Shown here piece after piece: positions 8,490-16,705 of a stretch of DNA of 64,000 nt; position 1 is the first letter of the stretch, and each line of letters begins with the position of its first letter. The notes under the pieces are model-generated. The model searched no databases. It was not told where the DNA came from and saw only the letters and a program-made list of their open reading frames with translations. The stretch comes from Pyxidicoccus trucidator (lineage in GTDB: Bacteria; Myxococcota; Myxococcia; Myxococcales; Myxococcaceae). Where the stretch lies: NCBI RefSeq assembly GCF_010894435.1, contig NZ_JAAIXZ010000016.1:186001-250000 (forward strand), given 5' to 3'. The translations under genes and the position numbers were made by a program.

Positions 8490-9473
8490 ATGAAGCTCCG
8501 CTCGAAGCCGTCCTTCTCCCTTCCCAAGTCCTCCCCCTCCACGCCGTCCGCCTCGCGTCCTCCGAGCCCTGGCGCGTCAGCGAAGCCGGACGCGACCAGC
8601 GCCCCGAAGCCCAGCGCCCCGCGGCCGTCGCCCGGCGAGCTCCAGGCGGGAAAGAACCAGCTCAAGCCGACGGACTACGGCGTGACGCACCCGGACCTGC
8701 AGGGCATCCGGACGCGCCGTGACAGCGGCCAGTCGGGCGCGGACTTCGCGGACTTCACGTCGGACGTGCGCAACTCCACGCACAAGCTGATGAGCAAGCC
8801 CGAGGGCCACCGGCTGATGACGGAGCTCAACGGCCGCACGCAGGCGGTGAACCCCGGCGTGTCGGGCACCCTGAACAAGCCGGTGACGGTGGCTGACATC
8901 TCCTCGGGCCGGAACGACGCGCTCATGCCGATGGCACACGCGCCCCGCCACGAGGGCACCTACTCCTCTCTGCGCCCGGCGTACCGCTACGACGGCCAGC
9001 CTGGCGCGGGCCGGCCCAGCGACATCAAGTACAACGAGCAGGCCGCGGGGCCGCGCTTCAACAGCCTGGGCCACGAGTCCGTCCACGCCTGGCGCGCGGC
9101 CAACGGCCTCCAGGTGAGCCCCCTGGCCGTCAGCAAGCACGACAACGCAGACGTGTTCCAGCGCTTCCCCGAGCACAAGGCCAACATGAAGGACACGCTC
9201 GAGACGCGCCTCCGGCTGACGGAGGAGTTCGAGACGGTGGGCCTGCGTCCCACGCCGCACACGCCCGCGGGCTGGGCGCCCAGCGAGAACAAGCTCCGCA
9301 CGGAGCACGGGCTGCCGCTGCGTCAGGACTACTCGGGCATGCGCCCCAACGGGAACCAGAACGACGCCAACCTCGGCAACTACGACGCGGGCTCGGACAA
9401 CCGCAACTTCTTCCAGAAGCTGCGCGGCGAGCCCACGCCCCTGGGCCGCATCCTGGACGGCCTGGAGGGGTGA
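8490..9473 (+). CDS. M91 (NleD-like) zinc metallopeptidase, effector-like
   Basis: This encodes 327 residues. The first 50 or so are rich in Ser, Pro and Lys, as in secreted effectors. The zinc motif is FNSLGHESVHAWRAANG, with HESVH at 195-199. A downstream TEEFETVGL (about 244-252) supplies the third ligand Glu and matches the HExxH...E(x)TVG layout of peptidase family M91. NleD of that family is a type III effector that cleaves host kinases; the target here is unknown. The start at 8490 is weak in ribosome-site terms; an earlier in-frame ATG at 8442 would add 16 residues. No secretion or immunity gene lies next to it, so the export route is not visible in this window. Confidence 0.75.
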   Translation: MKLRSKPSFSLPKSSPSTPSASRPPSPGASAKPDATSAPKPSAPRPSPGELQAGKNQLKPTDYGVTHPDLQGIRTRRDSGQSGADFADFTSDVRNSTHKLMSKPEGHRLMTELNGRTQAVNPGVSGTLNKPVTVADISSGRNDALMPMAHAPRHEGTYSSLRPAYRYDGQPGAGRPSDIKYNEQAAGPRFNSLGHESVHAWRAANGLQVSPLAVSKHDNADVFQRFPEHKANMKDTLETRLRLTEEFETVGLRPTPHTPAGWAPSENKLRTEHGLPLRQDYSGMRPNGNQNDANLGNYDAGSDNRNFFQKLRGEPTPLGRILDGLEG

Positions 9474-9478
9474 GCAAG

Positions 9479-9502
9479 GCCCGCGCCTGGCACGTCGCGG
9501 GC
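9479..9502 (+). terminator. terminator of the M91 protease gene
   Basis: A 7-bp perfect stem GCCCGCG/CGCGGGC with a 10-nt loop is followed by GGGTTTGTT, just after the stop at 9473. It sits between two convergent genes. Confidence 0.6.
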
Positions 9503-9516
9503 GGGTTTGTTCCGAG

Positions 9517-11763
9517 TCATTGCGACCGGGCGGCCATGTGCCTGCCGGTCAGCGAGCCCTTGTGTGAGGCGAGCTGCCCGGGAAGCCCTTCGAAGACCAC
9601 ACGGCCGCCCTCATGGCCGGCGCCGGGTCCCAGGTCGATGACCCAGTCCGCGCGGGAGATGACGTCGAGGTTGTGCTCGATGACGATGACGGTCGACCCG
9701 GCATCCACCAGCCTGTCGAACAGACCAATCAGCGTGTCCACGTCGTTCATGTGCAGGCCCGTGGTGGGCTCGTCGAGCACGTAGATGTTGCCCGAGCGGC
9801 CCAGCTCGGCGGCGAGCTTCAGGCGCTGGCGCTCGCCGCCCGAGAGCGTCGACAGCGGCTGCCCCAGCGTGAGGTAGCCAAGCCCGACGTCCTCCAGCCC
9901 CTGGAGAATCCTGGCGATGGCCGGTTCGGTGAAGAAGGCCACGGCTTCGGTGATGGACATCCGGTAGACGTCGCTGATGGACCTGCCGCGCAGCGTGTGG
10001 GCCAGCACCTCGTCGGTGAACCGCTTGCCGTCGCAGGTCTCACAGACGGTCACCATCGGGTCCAGGTGCGCCAGGTCCGTGTAGATGACGCCGAGCCCGC
10101 TGCAGTCCGGGCAGGCGCCCTTCGAGTTGGCGGAGAACAGCGCGGCGTCCACCTTGTTCGCCTTGGCGAAGGCCTTGCGGACGTTGTCCAGGATGCCGGT
10201 GTACGTGGCGGTGTTGGAGCGGCGCGAGCCACGAGCCAGGTTCTGGTCGATGATGATGGTCTCCGGGTACGCCCTGGGAAGGCAGCCCTGAATCAGCGAC
10301 GACTTCCCCGAGCCCGCGACGCCCGTCACGACGGTGAGCACCCCACGTGGAATCGAGACGGAGAGGTTCTGGAGGTTGTTGAGGCGGGCGCGCTCGAGCT
10401 GGAGCTGCCCCGTGGGCTTGCGTGGCGTGGTCTTGATGGGCTGGTGCTTCTTCATGTGGTTGCCCGTGAGCGTGCCCGAGGTCAGCAAGCCCTCGTACGT
10501 GCCCTCGAAGACGACCTGTCCGCCCCCGCTGCCGGCCTTCGGCCCCATGTCGACCACGTGGTCGGCGATGGCAATCATGTCCGGCTTGTGCTCGACGATG
10601 AGCACGGTGTTGCCCTTGTCGCGGAGCTGCTGCATCAGGCCCGCGAGCCGGCCGACGTCGTGCGGGTGGAGCCCCACGCTGGGCTCGTCGAAGATGTACG
10701 TCACGTCGGTGAGGCTGGAGCCCAGGTGCCGCACCATCTTGACGCGCTGGCTCTCTCCGCCCGACAGGGTCGAGCTCTCGCGGTCGAGGCTGAGGTAGCC
10801 CAGCCCAATCGTCACCAGGTTGTCGAGCCGGTGGGCCAGGGCCTCCAGCATCGGTCCCACGGAGGGAGCGGCGAGCTTGCGGACGAACGCGGCGAGGTCC
10901 GAGACCTGCATCGCGGAACACTCGGCGATGCTCTTTCCCTGGATGCGGCTGCCAAGCGCGGCCTGGTTGAGCCGCCCGCCCTGGCAGGAAGGACAGGTTG
11001 CCCGGGTGAAGATGCGCTCGTATTCGGCGCGGACATGCGGCTGGACGGTCTCCGGGTCCTTGGCGCCCAGCGTCCTGCGCAACTTGGGGACAAGGCCCTC
11101 GTAGGTGAGGTTTATCTTGTCGACCTTGATCTTCCGGCCGTCGTCCAGGTGGAGGAGCTTGTCCAGCTCCTCCTTCGAGTACCTGGACAACTTCTTGTCG
11201 AGGTCGAAGTAGCCGGACCTCGCGTAGATGGCCCAGTACCAGGTATCGACCGCGTAGTCCTTGGGCAGGATGGCGCCCTCGTTGAGGGACTTGGAGGTGT
11301 CGATGACGGCGTCCATGTCCATGGACGCGACCTGGCCAATACCCTCGCACTCCGGGCAGAGGCCGCGCGGGTCGTTGTAGGAGTACAACCCCGGGCTGCC
11401 CAGGTGGGGCTCGGCCAGACGCGAGAACACCACGCGGAGCATCTGCGCCGCATCCGTGACGGTGGCGACGGTAGAGCGCGAATTTCCGCCCAGCCGCTGC
11501 TGGTCGACGATGATGGCCGCGGAGAGGTTCTCCAGGCTCTCCGCATCCGGCTGGCCGTAGTGCGGCATGAACTGCTGCACGAAGGCCGGATACGTCTCGT
11601 TGATGAGCCGCTGGCTCTCCGCGGCGATGGTGCCGAAGACGAGGGACGACTTGCCCGAGCCCGAGACTCCGGTGAAGACGGTGATCTTCCGCTTGGGGAT
11701 GTCGAGCGAGACGTTCTTGAGGTTGTTCTCGCGCGCCCCGCGAATCTTGATGGAACCGTACAT
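9517..11763 (-). CDS. short UvrA-like ABC protein (DrrC type)
   Basis: This encodes 748 residues, about 190 fewer than UvrA. It has two ABC cassettes: FTGVSGSGKSSLVFG (about 31-45) with signature LSGGESQRVKM, and VTGVAGSGKSSLIQG (about 475-489) with signature LSGGERQRLKL. Zinc-binding remnants CPECEGIGQ, CPSCQGGRL and CPDCSGLG are retained. The size fits the DrrC-like subgroup, which lacks the UvrB-binding insertion. That subgroup is linked to resistance against DNA-intercalating drugs rather than general excision repair, and is soluble rather than a transporter. The start at 11763 follows GAGGAGAAGGAAGCAA. The divergent TetR gene and the palindromes between them suggest drug-inducible expression. 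Confidence 0.85.
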   Translation of the reverse strand: MYGSIKIRGARENNLKNVSLDIPKRKITVFTGVSGSGKSSLVFGTIAAESQRLINETYPAFVQQFMPHYGQPDAESLENLSAAIIVDQQRLGGNSRSTVATVTDAAQMLRVVFSRLAEPHLGSPGLYSYNDPRGLCPECEGIGQVASMDMDAVIDTSKSLNEGAILPKDYAVDTWYWAIYARSGYFDLDKKLSRYSKEELDKLLHLDDGRKIKVDKINLTYEGLVPKLRRTLGAKDPETVQPHVRAEYERIFTRATCPSCQGGRLNQAALGSRIQGKSIAECSAMQVSDLAAFVRKLAAPSVGPMLEALAHRLDNLVTIGLGYLSLDRESSTLSGGESQRVKMVRHLGSSLTDVTYIFDEPSVGLHPHDVGRLAGLMQQLRDKGNTVLIVEHKPDMIAIADHVVDMGPKAGSGGGQVVFEGTYEGLLTSGTLTGNHMKKHQPIKTTPRKPTGQLQLERARLNNLQNLSVSIPRGVLTVVTGVAGSGKSSLIQGCLPRAYPETIIIDQNLARGSRRSNTATYTGILDNVRKAFAKANKVDAALFSANSKGACPDCSGLGVIYTDLAHLDPMVTVCETCDGKRFTDEVLAHTLRGRSISDVYRMSITEAVAFFTEPAIARILQGLEDVGLGYLTLGQPLSTLSGGERQRLKLAAELGRSGNIYVLDEPTTGLHMNDVDTLIGLFDRLVDAGSTVIVIEHNLDVISRADWVIDLGPGAGHEGGRVVFEGLPGQLASHKGSLTGRHMAARSQ

Positions 11764-11813
11764 TGCTTCCTTCTCCTCAAAACGCTCGACATCTTTTCAG
11801 TCGCGCCGTAACT

Positions 11814-11857
11814 TCGTACGGCGTACGAGGTTTAGCACAACAACCCCGTACACTGTA
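11814..11857. promoter_or_regulatory. palindromic operators between the uvrA-like and tetR genes
   Basis: The 116-bp divergent spacer holds a perfect 15-bp dyad, TCGTACG-G-CGTACGA (11814-11828). It also holds a 9-bp palindrome TACACTGTA (11849-11857) and a looser CCGTAC/GTACGG pair (11846-11851 and 11873-11878). GTAC-centred dyads of this size are typical TetR operators. Their position would let one repressor control both genes. Binding is inferred. Confidence 0.5.
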
Positions 11858-11879
11858 AATAGTTATTGCGGGGTACGGA

Positions 11880-12656
11880 TTGAGCGACGAGATTTCCGGA
11901 CGGGGCGACCCGTTGAAATCACTGCAGTTGCTGTGGGGAAGGACAGAGGCGCCGCGGCGAGGCCCGAAGGCGAAGGCCCATGTCGAGGACCTGGTGTCCG
12001 CGGCCATCGCCATTGCCGATGCCGAAGGGCTCGAAGCCGTCAGCACTCGCCGGGTCGCGGACGCTGTCGGAATCTCTCCCATGTCGTTCTACACGCACAT
12101 CCCCGGCAAGGCGGAGCTGCTCGACCTGATGATGGATGCCGTGTCGGGTGAGCTCCTGAAGGACAGGCCCGTCTTCGAGCCCACCCGATGGCGAGCCAAT
12201 CTGACCCGGGTGGCGACCGACTATCGCAACTTCTATCTGGCCCACCCATGGGTGATTCAGCTTGCGACGCACAGGCCGGCGCTGGGCCCGAACACTTTTC
12301 ATTCGGCCGATGTCGCGCTGAGCGCTATCGAAGGCCTGGGGCTCACCGACCTCGAAATGGACCGGGTCATCACGCTGGTCCTCGACTACGTCCACGGCGC
12401 GGTGCGCAACGCGGCGCGAGAGAAGATGGTCAGGGATGTGACTGGAATGACAGACGAGGAGTGGTGGTACCGCGTCGCGCCGTTCCTCGAAACGCTCGAC
12501 TACACGCCCTACCCCGTGCTGGCGCGCGTCGGGAAGACCACGGGCGAGACCTACGGAGCGCACGACCCCGAGGGGGCCTTCGCTTTCGGGCTGGCTCGGG
12601 TGCTCGATGGCTTGACTGTGTTCATCGAAGGGAAGACCGCGAAGCCGAGGCGCTAG
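11880..12656 (+). CDS. TetR-family transcriptional regulator
   Basis: This encodes 258 residues from a TTG start at 11880. The DNA-binding domain is AAIAIADAEGLEAVSTRRVA followed by DAVGISPMSFYTHIPGKAEL (about 41-80). The N-terminal LQLLWG...RRGPK stretch and the C-terminal region containing DYVHGAVRNAAREK fit the TetR_C_1 subgroup, often found beside drug-resistance genes. A later TTG at 11913 is an alternative start, but both lie before the conserved LLWG segment. It probably represses itself and the divergent DrrC-type gene through the dyads in the spacer, with release by a small ligand. Confidence 0.85.
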   Translation: MSDEISGRGDPLKSLQLLWGRTEAPRRGPKAKAHVEDLVSAAIAIADAEGLEAVSTRRVADAVGISPMSFYTHIPGKAELLDLMMDAVSGELLKDRPVFEPTRWRANLTRVATDYRNFYLAHPWVIQLATHRPALGPNTFHSADVALSAIEGLGLTDLEMDRVITLVLDYVHGAVRNAAREKMVRDVTGMTDEEWWYRVAPFLETLDYTPYPVLARVGKTTGETYGAHDPEGAFAFGLARVLDGLTVFIEGKTAKPRR

Positions 12657-12735
12657 TTTCCGCATCAATCCGAGCGCAAGCGGGATTCCGAGAAGGTATC
12701 GTAACCCTATGATTCCATCCCCCCAGGAGCGCCGC

Positions 12736-15219
12736 ATGAACCGCAGATTCCGTCCAGGGAGCCTGGTCCAGAGGCTCACCGCGAACACCATGATGGTGCT
12801 GTTGGGGCTGGTGGTGCTGACCGCCTGCGGCGGCCTGGACACGGAGGGCACCGGGAGCCCTGCCCCTGTTGCCCAGGAAGACCAGGCCCTCGCGCCGGCC
12901 AACGTGCAGTCCTTCTACGCGGAGTCACGTTGGGGGACCCGCTTCGGAGTCACCGGCCCCTACTACGGCCCCGCGGGCCACCGGGGGCTCGACATCTACG
13001 CGAGCGCCGGCCAGGCGATTCCCGCGCTCCGCTCGGGCATCGTCCGACGCGTCCAGTACTCCTCCATCGTGGGACACACCATCGCGGTGGAGTCCGCGCC
13101 TGGTGACTTCTCCGCGTACGACCACGTCATCCGGACGCGCTTCGCGGTGGGCGACTACGTCCAGCAGGGCGACATCATCGCCTACGTGGCGGGCCACGGA
13201 GATGACCATGGCTCGGCGTGGACCGGGCCGCACCTCCACATGACCCGAGGCTCCACGGACCGCTGCGCGTTTGGCGAGAATGTCAGCGACCCCGCGCCGC
13301 TCATCCGGAACGTGCTCGGCACCAGCAGCGGCGGAGGCACCGGCAGCGGTGGAGGCTCCGGGGGAATCCAGGTCAGCATCGAGGAGGGGAAGCTCCTCCA
13401 GCGCGTGGCCCAGCGAGGAGGCTACACGGGCCCGGTGGACGGCGTGCCCGGGGTCAACACGTGGAAGGGCGTCCAGACGGTCCTCGCGGGCAAGGGCTTC
13501 TACTCCGGCCCCATCGACGGCCTTCCGGGTGAGAACACCTGGAAGGGAGTCCAGAGGCTCGCCCAGCTCGGCGGGTACACGGGCCCCGTGGATGGCTTCC
13601 CGGGGCAGTACACGTATGCGGGCCTCAACACCTGGCTGGCCCAGGACCCCGGGACGCCTCCCCCGTCGGGGATGAGCGGTGTGTATGGAATTGATGTCGG
13701 TACGACGCAGCGGGACCTGGACTTCAACGCCATCCGAAGCGCCGGCTACCAGTTCGCGATTGTCAAAGCCGGCGGATCCAATGTCTCACCCCTCTACGTC
13801 GCGCCGTACTACACCCGGCAGGTCGCCCGGGCGCGCGCGGCCGGGCTCATCGTGGGGCACTACTGGGTGGCTGGCTCGTACAACCCCGCCGGTGACGCCC
13901 AGTACTTCATGGACCACCTGTATGACCATCGACCGGGCGACCTGCTGGTGCTCGACAACGAGGCCATCGACGACGGCATCTTCTGGAACGACTCCATGAG
14001 CGCGAGCTTCATGCAAGCGGTCAAGACGCGCCTGGGGAAGGCACCGTTCCTGTACACCTACTCGAGTCTGCTCAGGGCCAACACCTGGCCGCAGACGCAG
14101 GCCGTGGGCTCGAAGCTCTGGATTGCCCACTACACGGGCACGCCGGGCAACCCGACCCTCGGGACGGCCTATCCGACGTGGGAGATCCACCAGTACACGT
14201 CGTCCGGCAACCAGAACGGGATTCCCCTCGACCTGAATGTCGCGAAGCTGTCCGCGTTCGCCGGACTGGCCCAGCCCCCGTCGGGCGCGACGCCCCCTCC
14301 ACCGACGGCCATCCCCGGAGGGAGCTCTGGCGGAGGAGGCGGAGGAGACCCCGTCATCACCGTCCAGCAGGGAACCATCCTGCAGAACCTGGCGCGCCGG
14401 GGCGGCTATACCGGCCCCATCGACGGCGTCCCGGGAGCCAACACCTGGATTGGAGTCCAGAAGGTCCTGAGCGGGCTGGGGTACTACGACGGCCCCGCCG
14501 ACGGCGTCCCGGGCATCAACACCTACAAGGGGTTGCAGCTCCTGGCCCAGGACGGTGGCTACACGGGCCCCATTGACGGCATCCCCGGCACCAATACGTA
14601 CAACGGCATCCAGGCGTACCTGGACGGGTCCTCCGGCCCCGTGCCGCCCGTCACCAATGCCCAGGGGGTGACGCTGCAACGGATTGCCCGTGCGGGCGGG
14701 TACACCGGCGCGGTGGACGGCGTCCCCGGCACGAACACCTGGAAGGGCATCCAGCAGGTCCTCGGCGGCTATGGCTACTCGGGGCCCGTGGATGGCGTCA
14801 TGGGCACGAACTCGTACGCGGCGCTCCAGCGCTTCGCCGCGAAGGGCGGCTACACGGGCCCCATCGACGGAGCCATGGGCACCAACTCCTGGAAGGGCGT
14901 GCAGACCGTGCTGCGGGGGTTTGGATACACGGGTCCCATTGATGGCGTCATGGGCACGAACTCGTACGCGGCGCTCCAGCGGGTGGCGCGCCTGGGCGGG
15001 TACATGGGCCCCACCGATGGAGCCCTGGGCGTGAATTCGTGGCGGGGCCTCCAGACATTCCTGAGCGGCGCCGGGTACACGGGCCCCATCGACGGAGTCC
15101 CCGGAACGAACACCTACAAGGTGCTCCAGTCCCTGGCGAGCCGGGGCGGCTACACGGGGCCGATTGACGGCATCCCCGGCACCAACACGTACGCGGGCCT
15201 GGCGAACCTGCTGGACTGA
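12736..15219 (+). CDS. bifunctional peptidoglycan hydrolase: M23 + GH25-like + 13 repeats
   Basis: This encodes an 827-residue lipoprotein. The signal ends at LTACGG (Cys 31). Residues about 55-195 form an M23 endopeptidase with zinc motifs HRGLD (82-86) and HLH (166-168), both intact. Three repeats follow, then a GH25-like domain (about 316-510) with GIDVGTTQ (Asp 320) and LVLDNEAI (Asp 407, Glu 409), the expected acidic pair of a muramidase. Ten more repeats complete the protein. One chain could therefore cut both peptide cross-links and glycan strands. A role in prey lysis or own-wall remodelling is inferred. The start at 12736 follows CCAGGAGCGCCGC; an ATG at 12709 is less likely. Gly-rich linkers separate the modules. 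Confidence 0.85.
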   Translation: MNRRFRPGSLVQRLTANTMMVLLGLVVLTACGGLDTEGTGSPAPVAQEDQALAPANVQSFYAESRWGTRFGVTGPYYGPAGHRGLDIYASAGQAIPALRSGIVRRVQYSSIVGHTIAVESAPGDFSAYDHVIRTRFAVGDYVQQGDIIAYVAGHGDDHGSAWTGPHLHMTRGSTDRCAFGENVSDPAPLIRNVLGTSSGGGTGSGGGSGGIQVSIEEGKLLQRVAQRGGYTGPVDGVPGVNTWKGVQTVLAGKGFYSGPIDGLPGENTWKGVQRLAQLGGYTGPVDGFPGQYTYAGLNTWLAQDPGTPPPSGMSGVYGIDVGTTQRDLDFNAIRSAGYQFAIVKAGGSNVSPLYVAPYYTRQVARARAAGLIVGHYWVAGSYNPAGDAQYFMDHLYDHRPGDLLVLDNEAIDDGIFWNDSMSASFMQAVKTRLGKAPFLYTYSSLLRANTWPQTQAVGSKLWIAHYTGTPGNPTLGTAYPTWEIHQYTSSGNQNGIPLDLNVAKLSAFAGLAQPPSGATPPPPTAIPGGSSGGGGGGDPVITVQQGTILQNLARRGGYTGPIDGVPGANTWIGVQKVLSGLGYYDGPADGVPGINTYKGLQLLAQDGGYTGPIDGIPGTNTYNGIQAYLDGSSGPVPPVTNAQGVTLQRIARAGGYTGAVDGVPGTNTWKGIQQVLGGYGYSGPVDGVMGTNSYAALQRFAAKGGYTGPIDGAMGTNSWKGVQTVLRGFGYTGPIDGVMGTNSYAALQRVARLGGYMGPTDGALGVNSWRGLQTFLSGAGYTGPIDGVPGTNTYKVLQSLASRGGYTGPIDGIPGTNTYAGLANLLD
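13417..15216 (+). repeat. 13 tandem wall-binding-type repeats in three blocks
   Basis: Units of about 24 residues follow the pattern GGYTGPxDGxxGxNTxxGxQ. There are three in block one (13417-13635), three in block two (14401-14622) and seven in block three (14695-15216). Alternate units favour TW or TY at the NT position, suggesting two-unit building blocks. The repeat resembles half of a peptidoglycan-binding domain (PG_binding_1). High DNA similarity between units makes copy-number change by recombination likely. Confidence 0.8.
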
Positions 15220-15627
15220 CGCCGCGGCCCGGGTGTCCAGCGGTTCGCCGAGGGCAAGCTCCCGGGAGGCTGAGGGAGCATGGCGGGGGACTCCGGAACC
15301 GGAAGCCCCGCCCACCATGGGCCTTGGCTCCAGTTCACTCCCAGTGCATTGCAGCAGTATCCATGTGTCCCATGAAATCATGTTTCTGCACGAAACAACT
15401 GTGCAACTGAGATTGGAGCGACGGCGCGACAGGGATTGAGACCGCCTCGGCGACAGCCCGGGCGGAACTGTGGCGCGGAAGGCTGCAAACCGCCCAGGAC
15501 ACCGCGTCGCTGCTCTTCGTGAGGCTGTTCACCGAGACCGCCACGGCGCGGCCCGTGTTGGTGTTAGTCTCACACTCCCCGTACGGGCCTGAAATGGGCC
15601 TGAGCAATCACCAAGAGGAGTCCCAGC
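15220..15627. other. 408-bp intergenic region without a gene
   Basis: No coding frame here has coding character. A relatively AT-rich patch at about 15345-15420 and the segment just before 15628 are the likeliest promoter positions for the Cys-rich protein gene. A short direct repeat GGGCCTGA occurs at about 15586 and 15597. Confidence 0.4.
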
Positions 15628-15993
15628 ATGTCTTCGCGTCGCATTCATCATTCATGGGGTGTCGCCCTGTTGCTCACGTTCGCCACGGCCGCGATGGCCG
15701 AGGCTCCCACCGAGGCAGTCTCCCGCGAGGAGTCCACCCCGGAGGCGTCACTGCTCACGTGTGAGGCCGCTCGCTGTGGGGCGGATTGGATGTGCGAGGA
15801 CATGTGTCCCACCGCGGAGACCGCGGTCTGCGTCAACTTCTACTGCCAGTACACGTACCCGCCCGGGGGCGGTGGAGGCGGTGGCGGGAACCCAGGCCCG
15901 ACCTGTACGGGCTACCGGTGCGGCGGCGACTGGAACTGCGTCTGCGACGGCCTGCAGGGCTACTGCGGACCCAACTTCATGTGCGTCTTCTGA
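15628..15993 (+). CDS. secreted Cys-rich protein with two six-Cys modules
   Basis: This encodes 121 residues after AAGAGGAGTCCCAGC. A Sec signal peptide ends near AMAEA. The mature part holds two related modules joined by a run of eight Gly. Each contains RCGxDWxC (RCGADWMC and RCGGDWNC) and six Cys with similar spacing, ending in NFYCQY and NFMCVF. The even Cys count and export signal suggest disulfide-stabilised miniature domains. I do not recognise the family. A strong hairpin follows at 16032. Confidence 0.75.
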   Translation: MSSRRIHHSWGVALLLTFATAAMAEAPTEAVSREESTPEASLLTCEAARCGADWMCEDMCPTAETAVCVNFYCQYTYPPGGGGGGGGNPGPTCTGYRCGGDWNCVCDGLQGYCGPNFMCVF

Positions 15994-16031
15994 GCGGAGC
16001 CTGAGGCCGAGCCTCACTGTCCCGCCTCGCA

Positions 16032-16058
16032 CGGAGCTGCCCGCGCCGGGCAGCTCCG
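16032..16058 (+). terminator. hairpin after the Cys-rich gene
   Basis: A perfect 11-bp stem, CGGAGCTGCCC with GGGCAGCTCCG, has a 5-nt loop. It lies 38 bp after the stop at 15993. No T-run follows. It separates this gene from the discoidin-like frame downstream. Confidence 0.6.
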
Positions 16059-16107
16059 GCTGTGCCTTCCTTCTCCGGAGCGCACTGCGGACACGCGGCT
16101 CCTCGCC

Positions 16108-16626
16108 GTGTCGATAGAGGCGCGACCGGAGACCGCGAACCTCATCGTCGACTTCGAAGTGGTGAACGACCTGGGCAGCTCGCTCGACCTGGACTCCAAC
16201 CCCAACCTTGCCTTCGGCAAGGTGGCCACCGCGAGCGACTCGGAGAACGTGGGCATCAGCGCGCCCGACTCCGCCGTGGACGGCAATGGGGCGTACCACC
16301 TGGAGAACTATCGCAGCGCATGGCGCTCGGCGTACCACGCCAGCACCGCGGACACGGTGTGGCTCAACGTCAACCTGGGCAGGACGGAGGCCGTGCGCCG
16401 CGTTGTCGTGAAGTGGGGCAGCTACGCGCCCCCGGCTTACACGCTGATGGGCTGGACGCCAGGAATGAGTTCCTGGGTGACACTCGCTACCCGCACGAGC
16501 GCGGGCGGTGGCACGCACGTCCACTCCTTCTCGTCGGACCAGACGTACCAGTACTTCGGCCCGAGCATGAGTGGCGCGAACCGGTACGACGTGAAGGAAT
16601 TGGAAGTGTACCGCTGGGACTACTGA
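16108..16626 (+). pseudogene. discoidin (F5/8 type C) domain fragment
   Basis: The frame encodes 172 residues from a GTG at 16108 with no ribosome site. It shows an F5/8 type C-like galactose-binding fold: NLAFGKVATASDSENVG, APDSAVDGNGAYHLEN, VWLNVNLGRTEAVRRVVVKW and a C-terminal VKELEVYRWDY. Such domains bind carbohydrate and are normally part of a larger exported enzyme. Here there is no signal peptide and no partner domain. The same frame is open back to the stop of the Cys-rich gene at 15993. I read it as the surviving 3' end of a longer secreted protein gene, although translation from the GTG is possible. Confidence 0.5.
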
Positions 16627-16657
16627 CGAAATCGCGGCGAGTCGTGCCTCCTCTGTT

Positions 16658-16692
16658 CGCCCTGCTACGCCGGACGGCACGGCAGCAGGGCG
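16658..16692. terminator. bidirectional hairpin between convergent genes
   Basis: A perfect 9-bp stem CGCCCTGCT/AGCAGGGCG has a 17-nt loop. It lies between the end of the discoidin fragment and the end of the SDR gene. Confidence 0.45.
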
Positions 16693-16705
16693 CCTGGCCG
16701 CCGGC

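Noticed and set aside
9613..11811. A 732-codon open frame on the plus strand opposite the UvrA-like gene
   Set aside because: It is the mirror of a well-supported gene, with no ribosome site, no domain and composition dictated by GC-rich third positions of the real gene.
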